From IMG/VR virus record IMGVR_UViG_3300025127_000263, positions 1 through 24,639 of that record: a stretch of DNA of 24,639 nt; one strand, given 5' to 3'. Shown here piece by piece: positions 1 to 7,472 of this stretch (position 1 is its first letter; each line of letters opens with the position of its first letter). The notes beneath the pieces are model-generated. The model had not been told where the DNA came from. It saw only the letters and a list, made by a program, of their open reading frames with translations, and searched no databases. Both the position numbers and the translations under genes were made by a program. The DNA comes from a virus.

Positions 1-102
1 TTTTTAAAAAACAAAAAAGTTTGGATAGGTATTGCTATCGTGATCATTGCGATCGGATGGGCAGTATGGTCTGGACAACCAGCACCTGAAGTTCAAGGTT
101 AA
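1..102 (+). CDS. C-terminal end of a small single-pass membrane protein (partial)
   Basis: The frame is open from the window edge to TAA at 100-102, giving 33 residues. Two lysines near the edge are followed by a run of Ile, Val, Ala, Gly and Trp about 18 residues long, typical of one membrane-spanning helix. A short polar tail with two prolines ends the protein. The basic residues before the helix and the short tail fit a small phage membrane protein with one transmembrane segment. The start lies outside the window, so the family cannot be recognised. A strong terminator follows within 20 nt, so this gene ends a transcription unit separate from the fibre cluster. Confidence 0.55.
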   Translation, partial: FLKNKKVWIGIAIVIIAIGWAVWSGQPAPEVQG

Positions 103-115
103 CAAACAAACTAAT

Positions 116-158
116 AAAAGGTCGATCAGTGTAGGATATTTGAAATCGACCTTTTTTT
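116..158 (+). terminator. Intrinsic terminator after the membrane-protein gene
   Basis: GGTCGAT (120-126) pairs with ATCGACC (145-151). The preceding A-run pairs with the T-run at 152-158, extending the stem. The loop is 18 nt. It separates the upstream unit from the late promoter at 186-193. Confidence 0.8.
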
Positions 159-185
159 ATGGGTGTTTAATAAATCCTGTATTAC

Positions 186-193
186 CATAAATA
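186..193 (+). promoter_or_regulatory. T4-type late promoter CATAAATA for the 145-aa structural gene
   Basis: CATAAATA differs from the T4 late consensus TATAAATA at one base. It lies just after a terminator and before a roughly 95-nt untranslated leader. This is the longest leader of any gene here. Confidence 0.65.
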
Positions 194-233
194 CACACAG
201 TTCAAACGTGCTTTTGCATACAGCAGAAGACTT

Positions 234-288
234 ATGCGGAAACAAACCGCGTAGCCAGGAGAACTGGCATTGGACTCCTAAAGAGGAG
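234..288 (+). promoter_or_regulatory. Structured 5' leader with a hairpin that covers the ribosome binding site
   Basis: Three hairpins stand in series. ATGCGG (234-239) pairs with CCGCGT (247-252). GCCAG (254-258) pairs with CTGGC (264-268). CTCCT (275-279) pairs with AGGAG (284-288), the Shine-Dalgarno of the gene starting at 296. CTCCT could instead pair with the AGGAG at 257-261, which lies inside the second hairpin, so two mutually exclusive folds exist. The pairings are visible in the sequence; a regulatory role is inference. Confidence 0.4.
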
Positions 289-295
289 AAAACAA

Positions 296-733
296 ATGGG
301 AAGACCAATCAAAAAGAGTAAAATGTCTGGCGGAGCAAATGACTTCGGTGGCAACCTATCAGGAAACATAGCAGTAACGGCATACAGACCGGACGGTGGA
401 TCTAAAGTTGATTCAACCACGGCTTATGTGGTAAACCAAAGAGGATCAGGAAAGTTCAAAATACACTTGGAAGATTCATCAGAGGCTGTGTATTGTTTAC
501 AGGCAGTTGCACCAGGATCATTACCTAGTGCCGCACCAAGCGGATCAGCAGGTACATTCTGTGTTCAGATCATCTTAGATGACTCAACAGTTGCTTACGT
601 AAGTAAGTTTTTCAACAACACAGTACACTATGTACAAGCAGATGGCACAACTGGTAATGCAAAATATCAGTTGAACACTGAAGGTACTGACGAAGGTCAA
701 GTATCAGGTATCGCTAACATCGACGTTAGATAA
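296..733 (+). CDS. Conserved marine T4-like virion structural protein (MGRPI-type)
   Basis: A 145-residue protein. The N-terminus MGRPIKK resembles a small structural protein seen in many marine T4-like phages, whose members start MGRPxNK. The rest is rich in Ser, Gly, Thr and Val with alternating hydrophobic residues, which suggests a beta-sandwich. There is no signal peptide or membrane segment. The start is set by a clear AGGAG at 284-288, 7 nt before ATG. The gene has its own late promoter (186-193) and a terminator-like hairpin after it (752-773), so it is a single-gene late unit next to the fibre cassette. The family's precise place in the virion is not known to me. Family membership is recalled from the N-terminal motif and was not searched. 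Confidence 0.6.
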   Translation: MGRPIKKSKMSGGANDFGGNLSGNIAVTAYRPDGGSKVDSTTAYVVNQRGSGKFKIHLEDSSEAVYCLQAVAPGSLPSAAPSGSAGTFCVQIILDDSTVAYVSKFFNNTVHYVQADGTTGNAKYQLNTEGTDEGQVSGIANIDVR

Positions 734-751
734 TAACGAACACGTGCTTAT

Positions 752-773
752 GGGGGAGTTTTCACACTCCCCC
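752..773 (+). terminator. GC-rich hairpin, probable terminator
   Basis: GGGGGAGT (752-759) pairs with ACTCCCCC (766-773) around a 6-nt loop. The following T-run is poor. The hairpin sits directly before the late promoter at 781, so it probably insulates the small structural gene from the fibre operon. Confidence 0.6.
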
Positions 774-780
774 TATTCTA

Positions 781-788
781 TATAAATA
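781..788 (+). promoter_or_regulatory. Consensus T4 late promoter TATAAATA
   Basis: This is an exact match to the T4 late consensus. The ATG of the 495-aa fibre gene begins 7 nt after the element, and no Shine-Dalgarno lies between. By T4 spacing the transcript would start at or within about 2 nt of the ATG. Confidence 0.8.
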
Positions 789-795
789 CTAGCAA

Positions 796-2283
796 ATGGC
801 TAAAACTTTACGTACATCAGGTGATTACACAATTAAAGCAGGTGACGGATTTGACTCTGGATCAGGCACAAATACCATTACACTTGATAGTTTGAATGTA
901 TCTGTAAACGGAAACTTGACAGTGGGTGGTACTTCAACCACTGTGAGCACAACAAACACCACGATAGAAGACAACATAATAGAATTAAACACAGGTGCAT
1001 CTGCAAACACCAATAGTGCAGGTATAATAATAGAAAGAGGCACAGCAGGAGACAACGCGGCACTGTTATGGAAAGAAGACACAGATTCATTTATTTTTGG
1101 AACGACAACGGCCACTGCGGCTGACAAGTCAAGTGCTGTATCGGTTACGGCAGGAGATCTAGAAGTAAGCAATCTTACTGCCGGTAAAGTTACAACAAAC
1201 GAGATCACAGCAAATGGTTCTAACGCCGCTTTGACAGTGGCATCATCAGGCACAGGCGATGTAACTATAGACTCAGGAGGCGACCTAATAGTTGATGTTG
1301 ATAATGCAGATTTAATATTAAAAGATGACGGCACAGAATTTGGAAGGCTCAGTAGGGTTACAGCAGACTTTGTAATCAAGTCATCAGCACAAGATAAAGA
1401 TTTAATTTTCAAAGGCAATGATAACGGTGCCACAGTGACTCCATTGACATTAGACATGAGTGAAGGCGGCGACGCTATATTTGGTGCAAAGATAGTAACT
1501 AACGGCAACAGAATTACACATGCACAGGCAGGCACAGTAAGTTTCATGGATTTCACTGTGACCCAGTTTGGACAAGACAACAACACTGTCCTAAGCAGTG
1601 TGAAAAGCATCAACATGTTTTTGGACTCAAATGGTGGCGACACAGGACAGGCATTCAGGATCTACAACAACACCAACCCAGACGGTTCACCGACAGAAAG
1701 CACATTCATTTTCAAAATTCAAGAAGATGGCGATATGTTTGTGACTGGAGATACCAGCATGACTGGCACTCTTACAGCAACAGACATCACTGCAAACAGT
1801 TTAACAACAAACACGATCACATCTAATGGATCAAACGCAGAGTTATCATTACAAGCGAGTGGTACAGGTGATGTTGTTGTTAGTGCATTAAGAGTAAATG
1901 GTACCACATTAGATTCAGCAGATTCAACAAAAATCACAGTAGCGGAAGACGTGGATGTCACAGGCACTTTGTTCTCTCGAGGAAATGTTTTTGGTGTGCA
2001 AACGCTGACTGGTTCAGGTAGCACTGAGGTAGTAAATTTGACAGACACAGTTACACTCTTAGTCACTACTGGTAGCTCACAGGCCTTTTCATTGGCAGAT
2101 GGCGTGGAAGGACAGATCAAAATAATTTCAATGAAGACCGACGGCGGCAGTGGAATAGTAACGCCGGCAAACTTTGTTAACGGCACAAGAATTACATTTG
2201 ATGATGTTGAGGACACCGTAACACTGCTTTATCAATCAACTGGTTGGGTGGCCCTTGCCCGTCAGAACGCAACCTTCTCATAA
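796..2283 (+). CDS. Tail-fibre-like repeat protein (495 aa)
   Basis: An elongated beta-rich protein, almost free of Cys and dominated by Thr, Ser, Asn, Gly and Ala. Residues about 34-105 form the module LTVGGTSTTV...IEDNIIELN...GIIIERG, common in marine T4-like fibres; a sister copy lies at residues 228-290 of the 468-aa fibre. NGSNA...GTGDV modules lie at residues 140-156 and 344-390. The second is followed by LRVNGTTLDSADSTKITVAE, shared with the 956- and 468-aa proteins. The C-terminal domain (about 400-495) has VTPANFVNGTRITFDD and ends near a GW motif, as fibre tips in cyanophages do. The gene is preceded by a consensus late promoter with no ribosome binding site. Role inferred: long or short tail fibre, or a connector. 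It could equally be a whisker-like head or neck fibre. Confidence 0.7.
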   Translation: MAKTLRTSGDYTIKAGDGFDSGSGTNTITLDSLNVSVNGNLTVGGTSTTVSTTNTTIEDNIIELNTGASANTNSAGIIIERGTAGDNAALLWKEDTDSFIFGTTTATAADKSSAVSVTAGDLEVSNLTAGKVTTNEITANGSNAALTVASSGTGDVTIDSGGDLIVDVDNADLILKDDGTEFGRLSRVTADFVIKSSAQDKDLIFKGNDNGATVTPLTLDMSEGGDAIFGAKIVTNGNRITHAQAGTVSFMDFTVTQFGQDNNTVLSSVKSINMFLDSNGGDTGQAFRIYNNTNPDGSPTESTFIFKIQEDGDMFVTGDTSMTGTLTATDITANSLTTNTITSNGSNAELSLQASGTGDVVVSALRVNGTTLDSADSTKITVAEDVDVTGTLFSRGNVFGVQTLTGSGSTEVVNLTDTVTLLVTTGSSQAFSLADGVEGQIKIISMKTDGGSGIVTPANFVNGTRITFDDVEDTVTLLYQSTGWVALARQNATFS

Positions 2284-2292
2284 GGATAACGG

Positions 2293-2736
2293 ATGAGATA
2301 TAAAGAAATAGACATTAATATAAAAGCAATTCCAGACAAAGAGGATGAGGAACTTCTAAATCAATTGATTGGATCAAAGAAAGCATCTGTATCAACAGAC
2401 AGCGAAGAGGTCAAAACGGATGACAGCAACACTGACAATCCAGGAAAAGTTTCATCAGATGATCCTAATACAAAACCTCCCATGTATCCATTACAACAAG
2501 AATTAGAATTGAAAAAACAGGAAGCAGGCAAAGATCTTGCTCAGTTTGACAACATTGTTCAAGACGCAGATGAACAAGCTGAAGATGAAATTGCAAGGAA
2601 AGACGGTCCTTTGGTCCAACAACCCGAAACAACCGGTGGAGATCAACCTGGCGTACCACAAGGAATGAAATCCAAAGAACCAAAGACAGAAAGTGAATTT
2701 ATACAAAGACTAAAAACATTATCTGGCCAAAATTAA
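2293..2736 (+). CDS. Hydrophilic acidic protein of unknown function inside the fibre cassette
   Basis: A 147-residue protein that I do not recognise beyond its context. It is very rich in Asp, Glu, Lys, Gln, Ser and Pro, with no hydrophobic core, Cys or membrane segment. The middle (about 60-95, MYPLQQELELKKQEAGKDL) may form an amphipathic helix, while the flanks look disordered. AAGGA at 2282-2286 precedes ATG 2293 and the gene starts 9 nt after the fibre stop, so it is translated from the fibre message. Its lack of beta modules in an otherwise all-fibre cassette, and its small charged character, would suit a fibre-assembly chaperone or adaptor. That is inference from position only. Confidence 0.6.
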   Translation: MRYKEIDINIKAIPDKEDEELLNQLIGSKKASVSTDSEEVKTDDSNTDNPGKVSSDDPNTKPPMYPLQQELELKKQEAGKDLAQFDNIVQDADEQAEDEIARKDGPLVQQPETTGGDQPGVPQGMKSKEPKTESEFIQRLKTLSGQN

Positions 2737-2745
2737 GGAGCGTAA

Positions 2746-3183
2746 ATGGCATTTAGAAAACTAGTAGGTTCATACAAAGATTACGATTTGTCCACACACA
2801 TCATCGAAGATGGCTACCTTGCAGTAGACGTAGACACAGGCAGTTTAAGAATAGGCGATGGAGTTACACCAGGCGGAACCGAAGTATCTTCAGGCGGCGG
2901 AGGCGGGTCTGCTAGTAGTCTGGGTGACCTTACTGCAACAGGATCAACACTGTCAGCACCTAGCAATGCAGATTTGACTTTAAGTGTAGGAGGATCAGGA
3001 AACATAGTATTAACAGGAATAACTTTCCCAAACTCCGACGGATCAGCAAACCAAGTGCTGGCAACAAACGGATCGGGGGTGTTAACATTTGTTGACAACA
3101 CAGCATCACTTAACCTAGATGGTGGTGACGCGACATCAGATTATAGTGCGATCGCGGCACTAGATGGAGGCACAGCAGAATAA
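2746..3183 (+). CDS. Short fibre protein with an Mtd-like N-terminal domain (145 aa)
   Basis: Residues about 20-45 (GYLAVDVDTGSLRIGDGVTPGG) match the pattern of the phage receptor-binding N-terminal domain seen in major tropism determinant-type fibres (GE-x-G-x-DT-x-R-x-IGDG). A glycine/serine linker follows, then a module (GDLTATGSTLSAPSNADLTL ... SDGSANQVLATNGSGVL) nearly repeated at residues 58-113 of the next gene. The tail ends with LDGG repeats. AAGGAG (2735-2740) sets the start. The stop overlaps the next start as TAATG, indicating translational coupling. It looks like a shortened paralogue of the 432-aa fibre. It may be a connector or trimerisation partner, or the product of an old partial duplication. 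Confidence 0.65.
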   Translation: MAFRKLVGSYKDYDLSTHIIEDGYLAVDVDTGSLRIGDGVTPGGTEVSSGGGGGSASSLGDLTATGSTLSAPSNADLTLSVGGSGNIVLTGITFPNSDGSANQVLATNGSGVLTFVDNTASLNLDGGDATSDYSAIAALDGGTAE

Positions 3184-4481
3184 TGCCAACACAGATTCAA
3201 TTAAGACGAGACACGGCGGCAGACTGGGCATCAAACAATCCTACCATGGCGGCAGGAGAATTTGGTTGGGAGTCGGATACAAATAGATTTAAGATTGGAA
3301 CAGGATCAACGGCTTGGAACAGTTTAGAATACGCAGACACACTAAAAACACTAGGTGATCTGGGAATAACAGGATCAACTATATCGGCACCTTCCAACGG
3401 TGACCTAACACTTACCACTTCTGGGTCAGGCAAGGTAAACATTTCAAACGCCTACACACTTCCTTCATCAGATGGTAGTGCCAACCAAGTTTTACAGACA
3501 AATGGATCAGGAGTTTTATCTTTTGGATCAGTGTCAGTTGGTGATTTCAGTTTTGTTGGTTCAACAATGAGTTCACCAAGTAATGCAGATATCACACTTT
3601 CTCCAGGAGGCACAGGCGGAGTTGTTGCATCAGGGTTAAGATTGAATGGAACAACCATAAGTGCAGACGATAGCTCAACAATAAACATCAATGATGGTCT
3701 AAATGTAGACGGTACAGCTAATATTGAAGGTGCTTTATCGACAAATACTAGTTTAGCGTTGGCGAGTGGTGCAACTGTAACAGCTATCTTGGATGAGGAT
3801 AATTTTAGTAGTGACAGTGACACTGCTTTGGCGACACAACAATCTATAAAGGCCTATGTTGATAACGAAGTGTCTAATGTAAGTGTTGGAGATCTTAGTT
3901 TTGTGGGCTCGACCATAGCCGCCCCGAGTAATGCAGATCTAACATTGACTTCGAGCAACGGAAATGTTGTGATTGAAGGAATAAGGGTGGCAGGTACCAC
4001 ACTATCAACAGAAGATTCATCCCCTGGAATCGAAATAGCAGGTAATTTGATACCCAGCCAGGACGGTGTTTTTCAGCTAGGATCATCAAGCAGAAGGTGG
4101 CAAACTTTATTTGTTGCCGCAGAAACAATTGATCTAGGAGGAGCAGTAATTTCATCAGATACAACAGGATCATTAACTATTTCTGCATCAGGTGCCACAT
4201 TACCGTCAGGATCGAAGGTCGTGGACCAGACAATAGTTTTAGGTGGAAAAACAAACAAAACAACGGCAAGACCAGTGCAAATTGTGAAAGTTTTTGTAAG
4301 CGATGGGAGTACGAATTTTTCAGATGCACAGCTACTGGCCAAAACAGCAAATTTAGAACTTGAGTTCAACGGAACAGTTGAGGATGTGCCAGTTTACACA
4401 GAAGCTGAACAACAATTTACATTATCAGACGGTAATTCTTTGGCATCAAATCAAACAGGTGTGACGCTGTTTCAGTTCTAA
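3183..4481 (+). CDS. Tail-fibre-like protein with an Mtd-like N-terminal domain (432 aa)
   Basis: Residues 1-52 (IQLRRDTAADW...GEFGWESDTNRFKIG...W) closely fit the N-terminal domain found on many phage receptor-binding fibres (major tropism determinant N-terminal type). The shaft carries PSNADITLSPGGTGGV and RLNGTTIS modules (131-185), an LDEDNFSS...LATQQSIKAYVDNEV segment (203-230) also present in the 956- and 468-aa proteins, and a further PSNAD module (248-275). Residues about 290-345 (FQLGSSSRRWQTLFV...IDLGG...GATLPSGSK) form a module known from cyanophage fibres. The last 85 residues look like a distinct tip domain. The start is the ATG of a TAATG overlap with the upstream paralogue. Function inferred: adsorption fibre. 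Confidence 0.7.
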   Translation: MPTQIQLRRDTAADWASNNPTMAAGEFGWESDTNRFKIGTGSTAWNSLEYADTLKTLGDLGITGSTISAPSNGDLTLTTSGSGKVNISNAYTLPSSDGSANQVLQTNGSGVLSFGSVSVGDFSFVGSTMSSPSNADITLSPGGTGGVVASGLRLNGTTISADDSSTININDGLNVDGTANIEGALSTNTSLALASGATVTAILDEDNFSSDSDTALATQQSIKAYVDNEVSNVSVGDLSFVGSTIAAPSNADLTLTSSNGNVVIEGIRVAGTTLSTEDSSPGIEIAGNLIPSQDGVFQLGSSSRRWQTLFVAAETIDLGGAVISSDTTGSLTISASGATLPSGSKVVDQTIVLGGKTNKTTARPVQIVKVFVSDGSTNFSDAQLLAKTANLELEFNGTVEDVPVYTEAEQQFTLSDGNSLASNQTGVTLFQF

Positions 4482-4492
4482 TTGATAAAAGC

Positions 4493-4500
4493 AATAAATA
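4493..4500 (+). promoter_or_regulatory. Late promoter AATAAATA for the 956-aa fibre
   Basis: AATAAATA lies 61 nt upstream of the ATG at 4562. The predicted leader holds a GC-rich patch (4521-4550) and has no convincing Shine-Dalgarno close to the start. Confidence 0.6.
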
Positions 4501-4561
4501 CAGCATAAACAAAAGGGAATGCATCCGGTGGGGGCAAGAAGGCCGGGCACAGAACTAGTAT

Positions 4562-7432
4562 ATGGCAGATAAGACACCGGTACGAGTAGTATTCAACGCA
4601 TCAAATGTGGCCACAGGCCTAGCAGAGTTTCAATCAGGCGACACTGTCGGCACAGCCTTTGGTGGTACAGGCTTAACTTCCATAGGTTCAGCGGGCCAAG
4701 TTTTAAAAGTTAACGCGGCAGGAAATGCATTAGAGTTCGCCGCAGAAGGTGATGTGTCAATCACCAACCTGGTAGCCCCAACAAACGCAGATTTAACATT
4801 TACAACGTCAGGCACAGGAAACATTGTGCTAGATGCAATTACGGTAAACGGTACTACTTTGAGTGCCGCAGATTCAACAAAAATTACAGTCGCAGAAGCA
4901 TTGGATGTCACAGGAGCGTTGGTTGCCGCTACCTCACTTAACATTGCAGGTGATGGTGCAACTGTAACGGGTATCAAAGATGAAGACAACATGGCATCAA
5001 ATAGTGCCACAAAATTAGCCACACAACAATCTATCAAAGCATATGTTGATAGTGAAATATCAAGTATATCAACCACAGCAATATCACAAAACGATTCAAA
5101 CATCACTGTGTCAGATTCTGGATCAGGCACAATCACGGTTACTGTGGATGGATCGACAGTTGGTGACTTCACAGGATCAGGCTTACAGCTTGGAGGCTCA
5201 GGAGCAAGAGTGACCACTGTACTAGACGAAGATGCAATGGGGACAAACAGTGCAACAGCACTTGCAACACAACAGTCAATCAAGGCTTTTGTTGAAAGTG
5301 GCACTAGCACATTAACAAATAAAACTTTAACCACGCCAACTATCAGTGCACCTACAATCACTGGCACTGCTACGATTGGAGCCATTACTACAAACGCAAT
5401 TACCTCGAATGGTTCTAATGCTGACATATCTATACAGCCAAGTGGTACAGGTGACGTTGTGGTCGGTGGAATAAGAGTCAACGGAACTACATTAGATTCA
5501 TCAGATTCAAGCACAATTAACATTAATGAAAATGTAATCATAGATGGTAACTTGACCGTAGAAGGCACAGTCGACTTCCAAGATCAAAATATATCAAATG
5601 TTGGCAGTTTATCATTAGATTCTATAAGTGGTGACGCAGATTCAAACACCTCAATTACTTTTAGCGGATCAGATGTAATCACAATGGCGACAGGTGGATC
5701 GACAGCGGCCACTTTTAACGCAGACCAAACAACATCATTCAGTGGTGCAGTCAATATTACAACAACCACTACCGATGCATCATTATTAATCACGTCAACA
5801 GAAGATTCAAACAGTGCCGCACCTGTAATTGAACTGAAAAGAAACAGTTCGAGCCCTGCAGATGCAGACTACCTTGGAAGAGTAACTTTCAAAGGAGAGA
5901 ACGACGCAGACCAGGCAGTAACTTATGCCAGAATATCAGGAAAAATTTTAGATGCATCAGATGGCACAGAAGATGGTGCAATAGAATTCAATACAATGAA
6001 AGCCGGTTCGGCAACTATTTCAGCTCGGCTTAACAGTGATGAACTTAAATTATTAAATGGCACCACACTAGACGTTGATGGTGCAGGGACTTTTGCCGGC
6101 GCCGTTACAGCAACCAGCATCACTGCAAATGATTTCACATCAAATGGTTCTAATGCAGACATTACAATAGCTCCACAAGGTACAGGAAATATCAAATTGA
6201 CGGCAGGTGCAGACGTGATAATTCCTGTAAACATAGGATTGCATTTTGCAGATGCTAATGAAAAAATCGAATCCGATGGAAGCAAATTGACAATCACATC
6301 AGGTGGTACAGCATTCAATCTACCAACATCAGATGGGTCAGCAGGTCAGGCGCTTGTGACAGACGGTTCTGGAAACTTGTCTTTCGACACTGTTTCAACC
6401 ACTGTATCAGATGACACATTGGCAACTGTAAGGAACAATAAGTCGTTAAGCACTGCGGCAAGAACGATCGATAGTATTAATGCAACATTCATAGACAGTG
6501 CATTTTATTTCTTGGTACACAATGATCTCGTAAATGAAGTGATAAGTGCAGAAATGTTAGCTGTTACAAACAACGATTCCGCTTCATTCTTAGGAAACAG
6601 ACGAGGTATTGAATCAGCAGGTGGAAGCACTGTCCCAACACTATCCACGGATGTCAGTAATGGACAATTTCGAGTAAGAGCAACAGGTACGTCAGCTGAC
6701 TGTAAAGTAAGTTTCTACAAAGTTGCTATGAGTTCCAGCACAGCCGATGCCACGAGAGGTAACACTGTCACAACCAGTAACACAGATGTAGATTCTGCGT
6801 CAGAATCAATTGACACTTTTGCTCATGCTTCATTTAGAGGTGCAAAATACTTTATAAGTGTTGATAATGATAGTAAAACAGAAATGGATGTAGTGGAGGC
6901 ACTGGTGGTTCACGACGGATCCGATGCTTACATAACATCATATGGACACAACACTTCAGGTGGCAATCCGTTGATCACTCTGACAGCCGCAATCTCAGGT
7001 GATAATGTTGTTGTAAGTGCGGCAGGCCTAGAAACAAATCTAAATTTAACAATACACAAAATTTTATTGAAAGACAACATGACAGCAGAAAGCAACGCCA
7101 ATCAAAAGGCATTTGCGGCAGTCACAGTAAGTTCAAGTGCCACAGCAATAGACACAATGGACCTAGATGAAGGTAATGGTGCAGTGTATTTTATAGTAGG
7201 GGCTAATAGTTCAGAAGGCGCATTTAGCATACAAGAGGTATACACAGCGGCAACTCCAGGAGTACCAGCCGTAGCCAATGGTCCTTTTGTTTCAACAAAA
7301 GGCACACATCAATTAGAATTCACAGCAGGCTTTGACACTTCAAGCGAAAACAGCCTTGAACTTTTTGCTTCAAGCACTTCCGGTGGAAGCACAACAGTGT
7401 CTGGTTACAGAATATCTGCATTAGCAGGCTAA
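4562..7432 (+). CDS. Large modular tail-fibre-like protein (956 aa)
   Basis: The N-terminus (PVRVVFNASNVATGLAEFQSG, then GGTGLTSIGSAGQVLKV) is the usual opening of marine T4-like fibre proteins and supports this start despite a weak ribosome binding site. The shaft contains NADLTF/NGSNADI modules at 75-120, 283-335 and 528-545. Two DEDNM/DEDAM...LATQQSIKA(Y/F)V segments lie at 132-166 and 214-246, and a TLTNKTLTTPTISAPTI linker at 250-266. Residues about 405-505 are a shaft domain (ASLLITSTEDS...ARISGKI...GAIEF). The C-terminal third consists of three related domains (632-722, 747-837, 860-956), each opening near an ID motif with an AFYF, AKYF or AVYF core. Role inferred: host-recognition fibre or other elongated virion appendage. 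Confidence 0.75.
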   Translation: MADKTPVRVVFNASNVATGLAEFQSGDTVGTAFGGTGLTSIGSAGQVLKVNAAGNALEFAAEGDVSITNLVAPTNADLTFTTSGTGNIVLDAITVNGTTLSAADSTKITVAEALDVTGALVAATSLNIAGDGATVTGIKDEDNMASNSATKLATQQSIKAYVDSEISSISTTAISQNDSNITVSDSGSGTITVTVDGSTVGDFTGSGLQLGGSGARVTTVLDEDAMGTNSATALATQQSIKAFVESGTSTLTNKTLTTPTISAPTITGTATIGAITTNAITSNGSNADISIQPSGTGDVVVGGIRVNGTTLDSSDSSTININENVIIDGNLTVEGTVDFQDQNISNVGSLSLDSISGDADSNTSITFSGSDVITMATGGSTAATFNADQTTSFSGAVNITTTTTDASLLITSTEDSNSAAPVIELKRNSSSPADADYLGRVTFKGENDADQAVTYARISGKILDASDGTEDGAIEFNTMKAGSATISARLNSDELKLLNGTTLDVDGAGTFAGAVTATSITANDFTSNGSNADITIAPQGTGNIKLTAGADVIIPVNIGLHFADANEKIESDGSKLTITSGGTAFNLPTSDGSAGQALVTDGSGNLSFDTVSTTVSDDTLATVRNNKSLSTAARTIDSINATFIDSAFYFLVHNDLVNEVISAEMLAVTNNDSASFLGNRRGIESAGGSTVPTLSTDVSNGQFRVRATGTSADCKVSFYKVAMSSSTADATRGNTVTTSNTDVDSASESIDTFAHASFRGAKYFISVDNDSKTEMDVVEALVVHDGSDAYITSYGHNTSGGNPLITLTAAISGDNVVVSAAGLETNLNLTIHKILLKDNMTAESNANQKAFAAVTVSSSATAIDTMDLDEGNGAVYFIVGANSSEGAFSIQEVYTAATPGVPAVANGPFVSTKGTHQLEFTAGFDTSSENSLELFASSTSGGSTTVSGYRISALAG
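6455..7429 (+). repeat. Three tandem diverged domain repeats in the C-terminus of the 956-aa fibre
   Basis: Residues 632-722, 747-837 and 860-956 align by eye. Each has an ID motif, then about 12 residues later a (F/K/V)YF strand, a V-x-N/D/A stretch, an E-(M/A/V)-(L/Y) strand and a closing hydrophobic strand. The third copy is more diverged and longer. The copies are repeated at protein level only; the DNA is not near-identical. Confidence 0.55.
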
Positions 7433-7435
7433 ATA
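7428..7435 (+). promoter_or_regulatory. Possible late promoter GCTAAATA for the 468-aa fibre
   Basis: The TAAATA core overlaps the stop codon (7430-7432) of the 956-aa gene and lies 37 nt before ATG 7473. A GGGAGA at 7457-7462 can serve as ribosome binding site. Weaker than the other late elements because of its first two bases. Confidence 0.4.
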
Positions 7436-7472
7436 ATAACATTAACAACAATCATGTGGGAGATATGGAACC

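Noticed and set aside
825-1643. Long open frame on the minus strand opposite the 495-aa fibre (and similar ones at 1719-2216, 4630-5568 and 7442-8452)
   Set aside because: Fibre genes use few codons that become stops in antisense, so long mirror frames arise. The products are Val/Ser/Pro-rich without motifs and have no promoter or ribosome site.
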